The notes: generated by a model from the sequence alone, not told the origin. Counted from the first letter of the stretch, positions 1 through 13,546 are shown. The stretch is 64,000 nucleotides of DNA from Irpex lacteus (GCA_001986395.2 MQVO02000027.1:124001-188000); one strand, 5' to 3'. Numbers and translations are program-made.

Positions 1-1272
1 GAAGGTACCGTCAAGATACCTTGGGGGCTCAAGACACCGTACAAGTATATTGTGGATGGCAACTGGACAACAACTGTTCAGCAGCCTACGGAATACGACT
101 CAGCAGGCAACCTCAACAACGTATTCTACGCACCTGCCCGTCCTACTGCTCCTGCTCCTTCCCCTAAACCAGCGCCATCTACGCCACCCACTACTGGTCT
201 CGGTGGACTCAATGGAATTTTTACCAATGCGAAGAATGCCGCTGTAGCAATGGTCGAAGCTTTGGCACCCGGAACGGCAGAGACTCCCGAACCAACTCCC
301 GCAATCGGCACTGACTCGAGGAAAGAAGAAATCCTGGGCACAGCTGCAGCAGCGCAAGAGAAAGTCGTAGAGCCTGTCACTGAAGCTGTCAAGGCCACGG
401 CGGAGGCAGTTGAGTCTAAGGTGACTCCTGCTGCAAAGCCCGAGGTCGCACCCACGGAAGCAGCAGTAGAGACCCCTAAGGAGGTTACCGCTGAACATGT
501 TCTGCCCGTAGCACCAGAGGCAGCTCCGATCGCACCTGTTGTCCCAGTACCTGTTTTGCCCTTGACTGTGGAACCTGCGGTCGCGGAGAAAGCCCCAGAA
601 ACAGAGGTCGTTCACGGAGCCGCGACCAGCGAGACTAAGCAAGAGCCATCGACACACACTCCTGCCTCCGCCCCTACTCCCGCCGTTGAACCTTCCACAC
701 ATACCCCCGCCGCTAATGGCTCAGTTCCAGCCGCGAGCGAAGCTCCTGCCTCCCCTTCACCCGTCGCTGACGGTGTTCATAACGGACCCTCAACCCATAG
801 CCCTGTTGTCCTACCTGCACGCAAATCTGACGCAGCTACTCCACCCCCTATCACCAACGGAGTAAATGGTACATCCGTTGAGAAGGCTGCCGAGGTACCT
901 CTCCCTGCACCAACACCCTCAGAAGCTCCTGCATCTGCACCCACAGAGCTGCCTGCACCTCCCGCCACGCCTAAGAAGGCAAACGGCACGCCCACTGAAA
1001 CGCCATCTGCCACCTCCAGTCCAGCAAACTCGCCCCGCAAAGAGAAGAAGGGCGCGTTCCCTACGGTTGGACGCCATCATAGACAGTCTTCCTCTGCCTC
1101 CATATCCACAAACTCTAGCTCTCCCAATACTGCTAACGAGCTCGGCGTTTTGGAGAGCCCGTCTCGAAAGGGGACTATGAAGAAGAAGCGCACCAGCAGT
1201 CTGTTTGGCAAGGTGAAGAACATTTTCTCCGACGAGTCGAAGAAGGAAAAGAAGAGCAAGGAGACTTCTTGA
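1..1272 (+). CDS. CBM48 (AMPK-beta-like glycogen-binding) domain protein, 5' partial
   Basis: The reading frame is open from base 1 and ends at TGA 1270-1272, so the N-terminus lies outside the window. The first ~45 residues carry the end of an AMPK-beta type carbohydrate-binding fold, with the hallmark YKYIVDGNW followed by a Pro-Thr-Glu and Gly-Asn-Leu-Asn-Asn-Val pattern. The family (CBM48; fungal Crp1/Mdg1-like proteins) binds glycogen-like glucans or, in Crp1, structured DNA. After the domain come ~330 residues of Ala/Pro/Thr/Glu-rich low-complexity sequence with repeated STHTP-like units, then a basic Lys-rich tail (KKKRTSSLFGKVKNIF). The disordered tail is typical of basidiomycete members. 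Domain assignment is firm; the biological role is inferred only. It is followed by a minus-strand transporter, so the two genes converge. Confidence 0.8.
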   Translation, partial: EGTVKIPWGLKTPYKYIVDGNWTTTVQQPTEYDSAGNLNNVFYAPARPTAPAPSPKPAPSTPPTTGLGGLNGIFTNAKNAAVAMVEALAPGTAETPEPTPAIGTDSRKEEILGTAAAAQEKVVEPVTEAVKATAEAVESKVTPAAKPEVAPTEAAVETPKEVTAEHVLPVAPEAAPIAPVVPVPVLPLTVEPAVAEKAPETEVVHGAATSETKQEPSTHTPASAPTPAVEPSTHTPAANGSVPAASEAPASPSPVADGVHNGPSTHSPVVLPARKSDAATPPPITNGVNGTSVEKAAEVPLPAPTPSEAPASAPTELPAPPATPKKANGTPTETPSATSSPANSPRKEKKGAFPTVGRHHRQSSSASISTNSSSPNTANELGVLESPSRKGTMKKKRTSSLFGKVKNIFSDESKKEKKSKETS

Positions 1273-1772
1273 AGAGCGTTGCTTGTGGCGTGACATTCCT
1301 GTCCTCAATATCACTCGATACCCTTATTTCCCAAACCAACGCCCTGCGGCGCATATACGTTTGTTCTGTATGTTGCTGACCAGTTGGAACGGCCGTCTTT
1401 TTCCTACTTGAGGTAGAAGAAAACCGTGGTGGTCCCTCCTCCTTCTCCTCATTCCTCTCAATATAGATCTCTTACGTGTCCCTCATGATGTTACGATTTT
1501 TTTTCAGTTGCCACACGGCGCGTCCATGACACCTTTCGGTCCTTCTACCCAGAGCTCTTCGCTCGCCTTTCGTAGTTAGTTGATTAGTCATTTAGTCGGT
1601 TCTGTTCTGTCGGTTTCCGTCGTGCCTCTTCTCCCTACTTTATAGTCTGTCTCTGGATCCCTCGATATCCCGTGTTATGTTGGGTAATCCATACTTGCCT
1701 CTGATTCAGCGAGTTGCCAATAAGATTCCGACGCGCGTAATGGGCCATTCGATCAGCATGCTAGCACTTCTT
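1273..1772. other. Intergenic, convergent 3' regions
   Basis: This stretch lies between the stop codons of the CBM48 gene and the first MFS transporter. It is pyrimidine-rich with a T8 run near 1500, as expected of fungal 3' UTRs. No gene or structured element was seen. Confidence 0.6.
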
Positions 1773-3674
1773 CTAATTAACGTAGTGAGGAGCACTACGA
1801 GATCGACTGCGTCTCTCAAAGACCCACCCGACCACGGTCACCACTACAGCCGCGGCAAAGCAGGTACCAGTGTACACGATCGTTGTTCTAAAACGCCCAT
1901 CGGCGACGTCGAAGCCCGTCTTCACCGACCTTGGCATCGTGGCGTCATCGAGGTGGCTTTGACCTTGCAGGATGGTTGAAATGGGTGTGGTCAGGATATT
2001 TCCGATTCCCTGCGATGCTATCATAAAGCTGAATAGCATCGTTGAAAGATGTGGATCCTCTTCTGCACGTAGGATGAGATTGTTTTAGCGCAAGAGCGAT
2101 ATAGTTCCTGGTGATGCCACTCACTAGCAATCGGGTTTACAAACCCGTACCACAAGCTAGACCAACTGCCTGCTGTCAGACCGTATATAACGCCATAGGC
2201 CAAAATCCCAGCAAGCGAGAATGAGAGGACCCCCCAAATCACAAACGTAGCCAGGCATGTTGTTACCAGCGACGCTATGGCGAGGGTCCAGATATCGAAC
2301 CTGTCGGAAAGCCAGCCCATGGTGGTACCGGCGAATATTCTGGAGACACTGAAAAGAGCAAGTGCTAGAGAAGATCTGGAGGCGTTGATACCCAACGATG
2401 ATGCAAATGCTGTAACGAGTCGTAAGGTGTGTTAATGGATAGGATCAAAATTGCCTACTTGGAAGCCAGGTAGTCGGTATGAAGTAGCCTAGACCCTGGA
2501 GAGTATTCATGGTGATGAAAAACCAGAAATTCCTGTCGCGAAGCCACTGGCGGTTGGTTCGTCGAGGAGTGGGGCCGTGCACACGGGTCTCGGGCAGGCG
2601 AGCTTTCATAAGAGGGAGAACAGGGATTAGAATGATGAGGGCAGAGATCGCGTATCCTCGTATTGTCCTCAGAACTCCGTAACGGGCGATCAGCGGCGGA
2701 AGGATGAGAGGAAACAGCGCTCCTCCAACACCAGCTCCTGAGTGTGGTGTTTGATAGTTAACTTTGATATCAATTCATGGATGAACTTATGTACCTGAGA
2801 ATAGGATCCCATTTGCTAAACCACGTTTCTCCACGAACCATTCTGACAAGTAGGAAACAACCGGTGCATAGCACATAGCTGTCAAAACGTAAGTATCAAA
2901 CATAAGCCATGATGCTATGATGTAAAGCCCTGCTTACAACCGCCTATCCCGTAGAAAATGCCCTGAAATACGACAAGGAGGGTCACCTAGAATCTTGCGG
3001 TTCAGTATTACTCTAACAAACCCGAAATAATGTCTTACCTTGTGAGTGAAGCTGGCCGCGATGAGACTGGCAGTACAGATCGCCAATCCGGCCCAAGTGT
3101 AGATGCGGCGAATTCGAGGATACCAATTCATCGAAGGATAGATCACCAAAGCTAGCAATGCGTTTGTCAGCCTGAGCCCATGGGACTACTAAAAACTATA
3201 GGAGGAAGCTCACAGGAGATGTACATTATACCGGAGCAAAGATTACCAATGAGGGGTAACATTGTACTGGCATGATCTTGCGTACTAAACTTAGGGTCCT
3301 GAAGGTAGGCCGCCAGTAATGTTCCATAAGAGCCTGCATAGCCCCATATAAGAATCTCTAAGAAAAAAGCAGAAACGAGCTAAACGTGGACAGATGTTTG
3401 TGAGTATACTTAGTAGTCAGCGAGCTGAAGCCTCAAAACTCGGACTATATTCAAGTCGGAGTAATAACAGACATACCAATGACCACGCTTGAAATCCACC
3501 ATCTACTCGCCCAAGCGAGCTTTCATGCCTTCCGGTGACAGTCGCTGCTTCTTCTTCGGTGACATCATGTTCAAGTGCTGCTGCACTACGGCTGCTTTCG
3601 GAATGCACTGAGCTGCGCTGAGGCGACTCATCGCGCCTGTCCACTGATACGTCACTCAGCTCAAAGGACTCCAT
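1773..3674 (-). CDS. MFS transporter, monocarboxylate-porter type (copy A)
   Basis: This is a multi-exon major facilitator gene. The chosen start ATG (3672-3674) gives MESFELSDV, matching MVSFELTDV in the neighbouring paralogue. Exon 1 (3477-3674) ends in VDGGFQAWSL, the monocarboxylate-transporter-like DGG(F/W)xxW entry to helix 1. Later exons encode WGYAGSYGTLLAAYLQDP, GLANGILFSGAGVGGALFPL (helix 4-5 region), an ARLPETR cytosolic loop, TTMGWLSDRFDIW (the MFS A-like loop between helices 8 and 9) and the last two helices, ending at the stop at 1773. Introns are 50-65 nt with GT-AG ends, for example 2063-2124 (donor GTGAGT). All exon joins that were checked keep frame. The substrate is unknown; family members move monocarboxylates, riboflavin or siderophore-like compounds. 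It forms a tandem pair with the gene at 4036-5905. Confidence 0.85.
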
Positions 3675-4035
3675 GGTGGTCCAAATGCTCGCTGATTTAC
3701 TGACACCTTTTTCGAAAGTCAGCAATACGTGTTTCAAGTCAGAATAGCATGATGGTGATAAGTAAATGGAGTTGGCGCCCTAGCACGCCACCTTATGATT
3801 CTCATTGGCAGGACGCGGCCAAACTTCAGACTACATTGATTTTTTGCTTGTAGATCATCATACTACGTACTATTAGCGGGACAACCCATACATGGACGCA
3901 GTTACCATAGGTATAACCGGTCATGAGTAGTTCATAGCAACTTCGACAAAGATACCTGGAGCTTGCATGGCTTTACCGCGGTTTTATGCGAACTCCGGAG
4001 GTTCTATCCAAATTCAACGCGCAGAGATTAAAGTC

Positions 4036-5905
4036 TTAGCTGACAGAGTAGACACTACTGCCAATGCGAGTTCTGCTCCGTCTGTCAAAGGCCCAGCCAA
4101 CAACAGTCACTACGGTGGCTGCTGCGAAGCATGCCCCTGCGTATGCAATCATCGCCTTGAACTGGCCACCGGCGACACTAAACCCTGTCCTCGCCTGAGT
4201 CATGTCGTCGCTGACCCTGCCGTGACCTTGCAGGGCCGTTGATATAGGAGTAGTCAGGATATTTCCAATTCCTCTTGTCGCTAGCATGAAGCTGAACAAC
4301 GTTGTCGAGAGAGAAGGGTCCTCTTCTATGTGTGCGTTAGACGGGAAGTTAAGAGGCAATAAATTGACTCACTGGCGACAGGATTAACAAAACCTGACCA
4401 CAAGCTAGACCAGCCACCAGCGGTGAGACCATAGATAACACCGTACGCCAGGATGCCCGCGAGAGAAGAAGAAAGGATACCCCATACGATGAACGTCGCT
4501 AAACACGTCCCTACCAGCGAAGCAATGGCTAGGACCCAAATATCGAACCTGTCCGAGAGCCAGCCCATCGTGGTTCCGGCGAAGATAGTAGCGACACTAA
4601 TCAGTGTGAGTGCTAGGGAAGATTGAGAGGGGCTGATGTCCAATGATGAGGCGAACGCTATAATCGTTTGTAAGCTATATGATAAGGGCTATGTTACCAC
4701 CACTTACTAGGAAGCCATGTTGTCGGTATGAAATACCCTAAACTTTGTATAGTATTCATCGCGACAAAGAACCAGAAATTTCTTTCGCGGAGCCATCGAC
4801 GGTTGGTTGATCGAGGGGCAGGACCATGCACACGAGTTTCTGGGAGGCGAGCCTTCATGAGAGGAAGTGCAGGAATCAAAATGACCAGGATGCAGATAGC
4901 ATAAGCTCGCATTGTTTGTGAAACTCCGTAACGTGCGATGAGCGGTGGCAGGATGAGAGGGAATAGCGCTCCTCCAACACCGGCTCCTGCAATACGGTTC
5001 AGCTGTGTATATATCCACCTAGTAACACAGACAGCCACCTGAGAAAATCAATCCGTTGGCCATGCCACGCTTATTCACAAACCATTCCGACATATACGAG
5101 ATGACCGGCGCATAAACCAGCGCTGTCAAGTAGTTGAGTAAGGAGAGGCGTGAGCTTGATTATGGGAATGCTTACAGCCGCCAATTGCATAGAGAACTCC
5201 TTGGAACACGACAAGAAGCGTAATCTGTCGGTATTGTGCTAAATAATATCGCCGCGAGAGCAAGTTTCTGCTTACTTTATGGGTAAAGCTAGCCAGTATG
5301 AGACTGCCGCTGCATATTGCTGTTCCCGTCCATGTATAAACACGCCGGATTCGAGGATACCAATTCATAGTAGGATATATGACCAAGCCTACCCAAGACG
5401 AATTGTGAGCGAACATATAGGCAACGATCAAGCACACCTACCGGAAATATACATGATACCGGTGCAAAGGTTTCCTATCAACGGCAATAGCGTGGTTGCA
5501 TGGTCTTGTGTCGTGAACTTCGGGTCTTGAAGGTATGCGGCCAATATAACTCCATACGAGCCCGGATAGCCCCATATGAGAATTTCCACAAGAAAGGCAG
5601 AAACGAGCTAAAAGCAAGCACATGAATGCACATCGATCGAACATCAAACCACATCTACCAATGAAAGATGGCTACGGTAAACGTACCAATGACCACGCCT
5701 GGAACCCGCCATCTACTCGCCCAAGGGAGCTTTCATACCTGGAACTATCGACTGGGGTCTGTTCCTGAACGATATGTTCAGTCGGACCTGGGCCACTCCG
5801 ATTGGTCTCAGTAGGCGATAGCAACAACACAGACGTGCGTTGAGATGGCCCGTCCACTGCTGTGCCTGCGATAGAAGATACGTCAGTTAGTTCGAAAGAC
5901 ACCAT
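4036..5905 (-). CDS. MFS transporter, monocarboxylate-porter type (copy B)
   Basis: This is a tandem paralogue of the gene at 1773-3674, with the same exon structure and the same splice phases. Exon 1 encodes MVSFELTDV and GRVDGGFQAWSL (start ATG 5903-5905; an upstream ATG at 5926 is in frame). Shared blocks include WGYPGSYGVILAAYLQDP, GAGVGGALFPLILPPLIA, ARLPETRVHGPAPRSTNRRW, TTMGWLSDRFDIWVLA and the last two transmembrane segments. The intron near 4329-4372 again splits a Lys codon before EDPSLSTTLFSFM. About twelve hydrophobic helices are expected, and the frame is intact. The two copies differ mostly in the Ser/Thr-rich N-terminal tail and the extreme C-terminus. Substrate is unknown; gene duplication is inferred from order, orientation and conserved introns. 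Confidence 0.85.
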
Positions 5906-6216
5906 CGTGGTCAGGACGTCGTTCAATGTAGCTGTGAAAATCGTGCAACACCATATCAGTTTTCTGTGTTTACATAAAGTTTGGAGTGACTCACAATATG
6001 ATAAGCGTTAGGCGCCCCAGGTACTGTCGTTATAGAATTTCTAGCAGCTATATACAGCGCAGAGCGGTGAACATAAGGTGACTCATAAAAGCTTCAAGGA
6101 CTCATAAGATGCACAAAAGTCAATATGATGATTCGAATTGCCAAGAGTACAAGATGCGATAATGAAGTGCAGAACGTTGCATGGTACACAACTCACGATT
6201 CACAGGACGAACACGG
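5906..6216. other. Intergenic between tandem minus-strand genes
   Basis: This stretch is upstream of MFS copy B and downstream of the RGG-protein stop. It probably holds the promoter of copy B. No recognisable element was seen. Confidence 0.5.
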
Positions 6217-9200
6217 TCATCGACCTCCCTTCTTCTCCAACCTCCACTCTTTGAAGATCCCGTCCAGGCTCTTATATATAAGATGCGAGGGTAAACAGCG
6301 AATAATCTCGCCAACACGCGCCTCCACCTCGGTCTTGCCCTTCTCCTCGTCCGCCTTCTTCGCGAATTCCACAGCGAGGCGGAATATCGCCAAAACAGCG
6401 AGCGAGACGTGTGTTTGTTGCGCACCATGCGCAGATCCATGAGATAGAGCGGAGAGAAGAGGTCCGGATACACTCGGTGCCGAAATTACCGGTGCCGACT
6501 GCGAGTACGAGGCGCGTTCGCCACGAACGAGACGCAACAGAACTTCGAGGATGTTGTCGGTTTCCGTCATATGTGTACGAAGGAAGCGTTGACGTTCAGT
6601 CTGTTGGCCGACGCTTGAATTGACGGCCCACGCCTCCAATACAGTCCATATAGTAGGCGGCTAGCAGGATGTACACTGAGCATGATAACGGTAACGTACG
6701 CGGACGAAGACTTACGGGATCGGCGTCCACAACCTCGATCTTCTTTTCCCAGCCATCTGCGGCATCACCAGCTGCCCAGAACATACGCCCGAACATGCTT
6801 TTTAGCCAGTCCTGCACGTCGCCAGTCTTTACCCATCGAGGTTCAGATAAGGGCCTGGCCTTGTCAAGGTACGCAGTGAGTACTGTACTGAGAGGAAGAT
6901 TCGCAGTTGAGAAAGGAGGGACCGTCTCGTCTCCATCTGCAGGCGGCTCCAAAGGATGGTAGGCCGAGGAGGAGTCCGCTGCACCCTCTATCTGGACAAA
7001 AGTCAGCAGGCTAGAGAACAAGCGCACGAGGCATACTCACCAGAATGCCCTTATATTGCCCTGGTTTACTGTCCTTCTCGATAGTGAGATGAACCTCGAT
7101 ACGGGCTTCGTGGCGGAACACTTTCAGCTTATCCACAACACTAGCATCAATGACGAGACGTCTCGTAGCAGCTGCGTACGCAATCGAGAGCCTGTTGGCC
7201 GAGGGAACGCGGGCAGACTCCGCAGTTCTAGTCTGGCCATCTACGCCGTTGCTTTCAGATGGAGCGATACTATCGTGAGCTGAGGGCAAAACAAGCGTCG
7301 CTGTGGACTCAGTTGGTGAGGGTGGATGGTCGGGTCCAGAGTCGATAATTTGTGTTTCTTCGACTGTCATATCCATATGCCCGTTGGCCTGAGCGTCGGG
7401 CGCGGGAATGGGTTCATCCAGCTGTGTCTGAACTTGTTCCTCGATAGCCGGTGTCGCCTCAGATGTCTCCATGGCATCCGACGACGCCTCAGCGGGTTGG
7501 GCCTGTGTACTAGCGGACTTGTCAGCATGAACAGCAGCTTCGATGCTTGACACAACACGCTCGGCGGGAACATCAGAAGCAGTAGAATGAAGAGCAGCGG
7601 TGGCTTCAGTGGCAATAGAAACAGAAGGAGTAACAGCCGCATCATGTTTGCCCTCAAGAGGAGGAACAGAGGGGGGAGGCTCGTGGTCGCCGCCCACGCG
7701 CGACTCATCAATAGAACCATTAAGTCCCGTTGGAACACTGTCGCCTTCGTAAGAAGGGGCATCGGTATGTTCACCACCGGATTGACCTTCTGTAAGCACA
7801 GAAGGCTGGTCATCGTCAAGTCCACCCATGTGGGCATCCACGTCCTCATAGTCATTGCCTTAAGGGAGAAAACCAGTATTAGTGGAGACGTGTTCCTCTC
7901 ATACGAGTGTCGCGTCCACATGTCATGGATATGAGCCTGGCAGAAGCATGGCTTACCATCATCATAATCATCTGGTTCTCCCTCTGCATCTATGTCATGT
8001 AAGTTGTCGCTGTCGGCCACATGTGCCTCAGGATTTCCATCTCCAGTGCTCTCTTCTTCGCCAATAGCGGCCATGAGCCAGTCTCCTTCACTTGCAGTCT
8101 CTGTGACACTGGGAGCCACACTGGGGGCAGCACTAGCTCTGCCTACCGCTGCTGTTCCTCCTTCATGTTCGGTATCAGGGGCAGCATCAGGTGCAAAGTT
8201 AAAGTGAAGAGGTGGAGGGGCACCTCGTCCATCCTCTAAATCACCATCATCATCATCCTCGAGCTTTTTCCGTTTTCCTTTCCGCACGACAGTATCGTGG
8301 GACTGGCCAAGAGAGAAAGAGCCTTGAGCTGAGATGGGATGAGCATCATCGGCGGTCACTGGCGTGTGGAAGTATATGCGTATCCGCGATGGCGGGGGAG
8401 AGAGCTGAGCAGTGGAACCACCCTCTTGTTTCACTGTAGCATCATCTTCAGCCTCGGCTTTCACGATCGATGCTGCAGTATCCGCGTCACCAGGCGACGC
8501 TTCAGGAGCTACTGGGGTGTCAACCTCAGGCTTGCGCTCCGTATCACCCGCCTCTGCAGGCGGCGCAGTGGCCTCTTCTGGCTCTTCCTTAGCCACCACT
8601 GCATCGTCGTCACCATCGGACACAGCTCCCCATTTCCATCCCAACGCAGCAATCCTAAGCCCAACTATCTTGAAGTCTGTAAGCGTACGCCGATTCTCGT
8701 CCTTCTTACTCGCAGCGAACCCTGAAGAGGCTGCTACGTCTCCCTTCGGTCCATGTGGAAGACCAGAAGTGTCATGCCGCCCACCACGTGCAAAGTTCTG
8801 ATGACGGCCACGGAACGAGCCATTGAAGTTCTGCTGCTGATTCTGCTGCTGCTGAGGCTGTTGAGGAGGGCCATGTTGTTGCTGATGTTGCTGTTGCGGA
8901 AAGTTTTGCGACCCACTACTATTGAACGACCCACCTCTCCGATTGTCTCTGTTACCGAAGCCTCGCCCCGACCCATGAGATCGGAAATTACCTCCCTGAC
9001 CACCACCGCCTCCTCGCCCGCTCATATTGTTGTACATCCCGCCTCTGCCACCTCTGCCACCTCGCCCCATACTCATACCCCTTCCACGTCCACTCATGTT
9101 GTTTCCACCACGTCCACTAAACCCGCCTCTTCCCCCGCCCAACGGAACCTGGTTCGCTCCCGGACCTCCTCCGCGTCCACCATTAAAGTTCTGGTTCTGT

Positions 9201-9941
9201 GATGCATTGATGCCGACACCTACGCCTCCGCCGATGGGACCGGTAGGAATCTGCTGACCAGGGGGCGGCGGAGGAGGTTGGAATTGTGGGGGTGGGGGTT
9301 GCAGATTTCTGTTATGTTGGTTCGGCCCGTCGAACCGTTGGCGTTTGGCGGGGGTAGATGCTGAGAAGAATTATGCTGATTATGACGATTGTTATTACGG
9401 TTTTGTTGTTGCTGTTGAGGAAAGAACGGCTGCGGCGGTTGCTGCTGAAATTGTTGCATAGCGGGAGCCTGGGGGGTGTAAGGCACTTGGGGTGCGATGG
9501 GCTGTGGTGCAGCAGCCTGAGGTACGTAAGGTTGTTGGTAGACACCGGCCTGTGGCTGGTATGGATTATATGCGGGTTGTGGTGGAGGTGGAGGTGGTTG
9601 GACGACGGGAGGAGCTGGCTGGAAGTGTTGTGGTGGCGTTGTTGTTGCTGTTGCTGCTGCTGTTGCCATTGCTGCTGTCCACCATATCCATAGTTTGCGT
9701 ACAACGCAGACTGTTCAGGCGGTGGCCGCGGTGGTGCCGCGGTCTGACCTGGCTGCTGCACCGACCACTGAGGATTGTAGCCTGGTGTTGCTGCCTGGTG
9801 TGCCTGCGCAGCTGCAGCTGCTGCCCAATACGCAGAGTAATCTGGCTGGGCTGGTTGAGGAGGCGGAGGACCTGGCGGAAGCGGTGGCTGAGGCGTGTAT
9901 GCAGCTGTCTGCGGCACTGCGAAAGGGTTTTTGGTATTCAT
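6217..9941 (-). CDS. Large polyQ/RGG-rich protein of unknown function
   Basis: The gene starts at ATG 9939-9941 and encodes about 1160 residues in five exons. Introns are at 9361-9398 (only 38 nt), 7859-7956, 6992-7040 and 6661-6715. The N-terminus is Pro/Ala/Gln-rich with a polyQ run. A PAKRQRFDGPN segment follows, then a long Gly-Arg-rich block (RGG and GRGGRGG repeats, ~9000-9150) typical of RNA-binding proteins. Next come a conserved-looking FKIVGLRIAALGWKWGAV stretch, a PSRIRIYFHTPVT segment, an acidic Ser/Glu-rich linker and a C-terminal folded region (RRLVIDASVVDKLKVFRHEA; WTVLEAWAVNSSVGQQTERQ). The frame shifts by one base inside the CAG/CAA tract near 9637, where an extra base would restore QQQQPPQHFQP. 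No family is recognised. An RNA-related role is inferred only from the RGG content. Confidence 0.7.
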
Positions 9942-10242
9942 GACGGTCGTGATCTATGGGTCTAACAGAAGTAGCAGAGGTTCAGGTCATGAAAAACGTC
10001 GAAGACGAGAGTCAGGGCGACGTACAACTCCGTTGTAGATTGTCGCCGCGGATGTGCAGTTTTGCTGGCAGACGTGACAAAGAAAGGAGTATCCGCATAA
10101 GCGCCCATTGTCCGCGATCCCATTAGCCGAAGGAAGTCTAACCAGCACGAAGTACAGGTTTTATCAACCTCGACACGATATGAAAACAGAAAATATAGTG
10201 TAACAGCATAGTACGCCAAATATAACATAGCGGTCTCAGGGT
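9942..10242. other. Intergenic between minus-strand genes
   Basis: This stretch holds the presumed promoter of the RGG protein and the 3' UTR of KRR1. No structured element was seen. Confidence 0.5.
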
Positions 10243-11826
<1,584 letters not shown>

Positions 11827-12102
11827 CGCTGTAGCTCGCCGTCGAGATTATGGTACCGAGTTAAACAGACTAAGGTGATCCTTTGAGTTGCGGAAAGAGA
11901 GACAGGTATGAGTACTGTAGTTTGTAGGTAGCGGTTGAGAGTAATGAGCTCAACTTCTGTGGCGGCACTTTCAGCAGAAAGAAGGGCGTCTATCAGAATA
12001 GTTAACGCCCGTGGATAATTCGCCAGTGAACGTCAAGTCTCGTCTTGCTACAGAACCACTACATTACCATAACTTCCCAACACACACGGCTTTACCAACA
12101 AC
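11827..12102. promoter_or_regulatory. Bidirectional promoter region, KRR1 / NCBP3-like
   Basis: Only 276 bp separate the start codons of two divergent genes, KRR1 (minus) and the NCBP3-like gene (plus), so the region must hold both promoters. No clear TATA box was seen, as is usual for housekeeping genes. The function is inferred from gene arrangement alone. Confidence 0.55.
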
Positions 12103-13288
12103 ATGGATATTCTTGCAGACCAGCCTTCTATCGCAGAGGAGGAAAACTCGCTCTCCTACGACGACTCGGTGCCATATTCCGAGTTGCCACCGCCCCCAGC
12201 CGAGACGTCCCATTCGACCTCTCTCGCTGACCGTATTGGCCATACAAAGGTGTACCTCATTTCAGACGCGGTAGCAGCGCGTACAGGCAAGGTGCGCGGG
12301 TAGCCAGCTCTTCTAGTCCCTCTGGCAGGGCCTAACAACTCAGTAATTCGACCACCTACTGCGTTGGTATCGTTGTAAATCGCGTAGCGCAAGTATGAAG
12401 ACAATGATCTAGAGGAAGACATGGAAGAAGGTGCGTCCTGCGTCCTGCTATACTTCGTTGCTTGCCTCTCACATATACACAGATGTATCGGATCCTACGT
12501 TGAGAGACAACGCTATTCTCCTACACGGGCCTCCCATTTCCCATGTGCCTACCGAGAACATCTTCGCTTACGCCACGCATTTCGACGCCCATCCCATCGG
12601 CCTTGAATGGATAGACGACACGACTTGCATCCTCGTCTTCTCTACCAAAGCAGCCGCTCGCGGCGCGTTCCGCTATCTCGCCAAATCACACGCCGAGGAG
12701 CCTTCCGACGAAGGCTTCATCACTGCCAAGCCTATACCCATCGCTTTTTGGCCCCCGGAAGAACGCATCAATAAGAGTCTGGGGAAGGGAGAGGGGCTGA
12801 AAGGTGCCATACAAATGCGGTGGGCGCTGACGTTGGATGTGAAGAAACGTGGAGCGAAGAGCGAGTCCCAATTTTACAAGAAGTATGGGACTCACGCGGG
12901 AAAAGCAGGTCAGGAGGATGAGAGGCCAGCGAAGAAGAGGAGAGGAGAATCCGGTGAGAGAAACGAAGCAGTAGAGAGAGCAAGGTTGGACGACGATCTG
13001 GACGCGTTCCTCGCTGAGGACCCTGATGCACCACCTCCTTCACCTCCTTCGAAGATGCGGGCAGACTATGTTAATCGCGGAGGGAAGTCATTGCTGGAGA
13101 GAACATCTGGCCCACATTCGTCGCTTGAATCGCGTTTGACCGCCTCGCATCCTCGTCGAGGACATCGAGATGATGACCATCACCGGTCACACGATAGGGA
13201 ACCTCGAAGCAGGCGAGTGGAGAGACCAAAGAAGACGCAGGAGGACCTAGATGCTGAATTGGACGCGTTCCTGAATTCAAGAGACTAA
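12103..13288 (+). CDS. NCBP3: NCBP3-like nuclear cap-binding / mRNA export protein
   Basis: Three exons (12103-12291, 12388-12430, 12483-13288) encode 345 residues. The central RRM-like domain carries the NCBP3 signature: NAILLHGPPISHVPTENIF, then LEWIDDTTCILVFSTKAAA. In animal NCBP3 the corresponding WLDD-type motif contributes to 5'-cap binding and mRNA export with NCBP1. The C-terminus is Arg/Lys/Asp-rich. It has two similar acidic-hydrophobic motifs, LDDDLDAFLAEDPD and DLDAELDAFLNSRD, the second at the very end. These resemble the C-terminal UAP56-binding motif of ALY/REF and CHTOP proteins. The start ATG gives MDILADQPSIAEEENS and is the first in frame. Domain identity is confident; the export-helicase link is inferred from the motif. 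Confidence 0.83.
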
Positions 13289-13546
13289 CCTGACGGTCCT
13301 CCCCTTCTTCCACCTTCTCATGTACGCGCATAACTAGAAGCACCCGCTGCCCTTGTAGCTGAAGTTGCACCTTGTATGCATCAATGTAATATCCATATTG
13401 TGTTGTTGAATGTGAACAACATAGAGTATTTTGTCCTGAGAACTTGGGCCGCGATCACCAAGAAGTGTGTGGCGTGGAGAAGGGGTATTCATTAACTGTT
13501 ACATGATCTAGTATCGTAATAGGTGCCAGTGTAGTAATGCTGAGGC

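Noticed and set aside
126..702. Long minus-strand frames opposite the CBM48 gene
   Set aside because: They are complementary shadows of the Ala/Pro-rich coding strand, with no features of their own.
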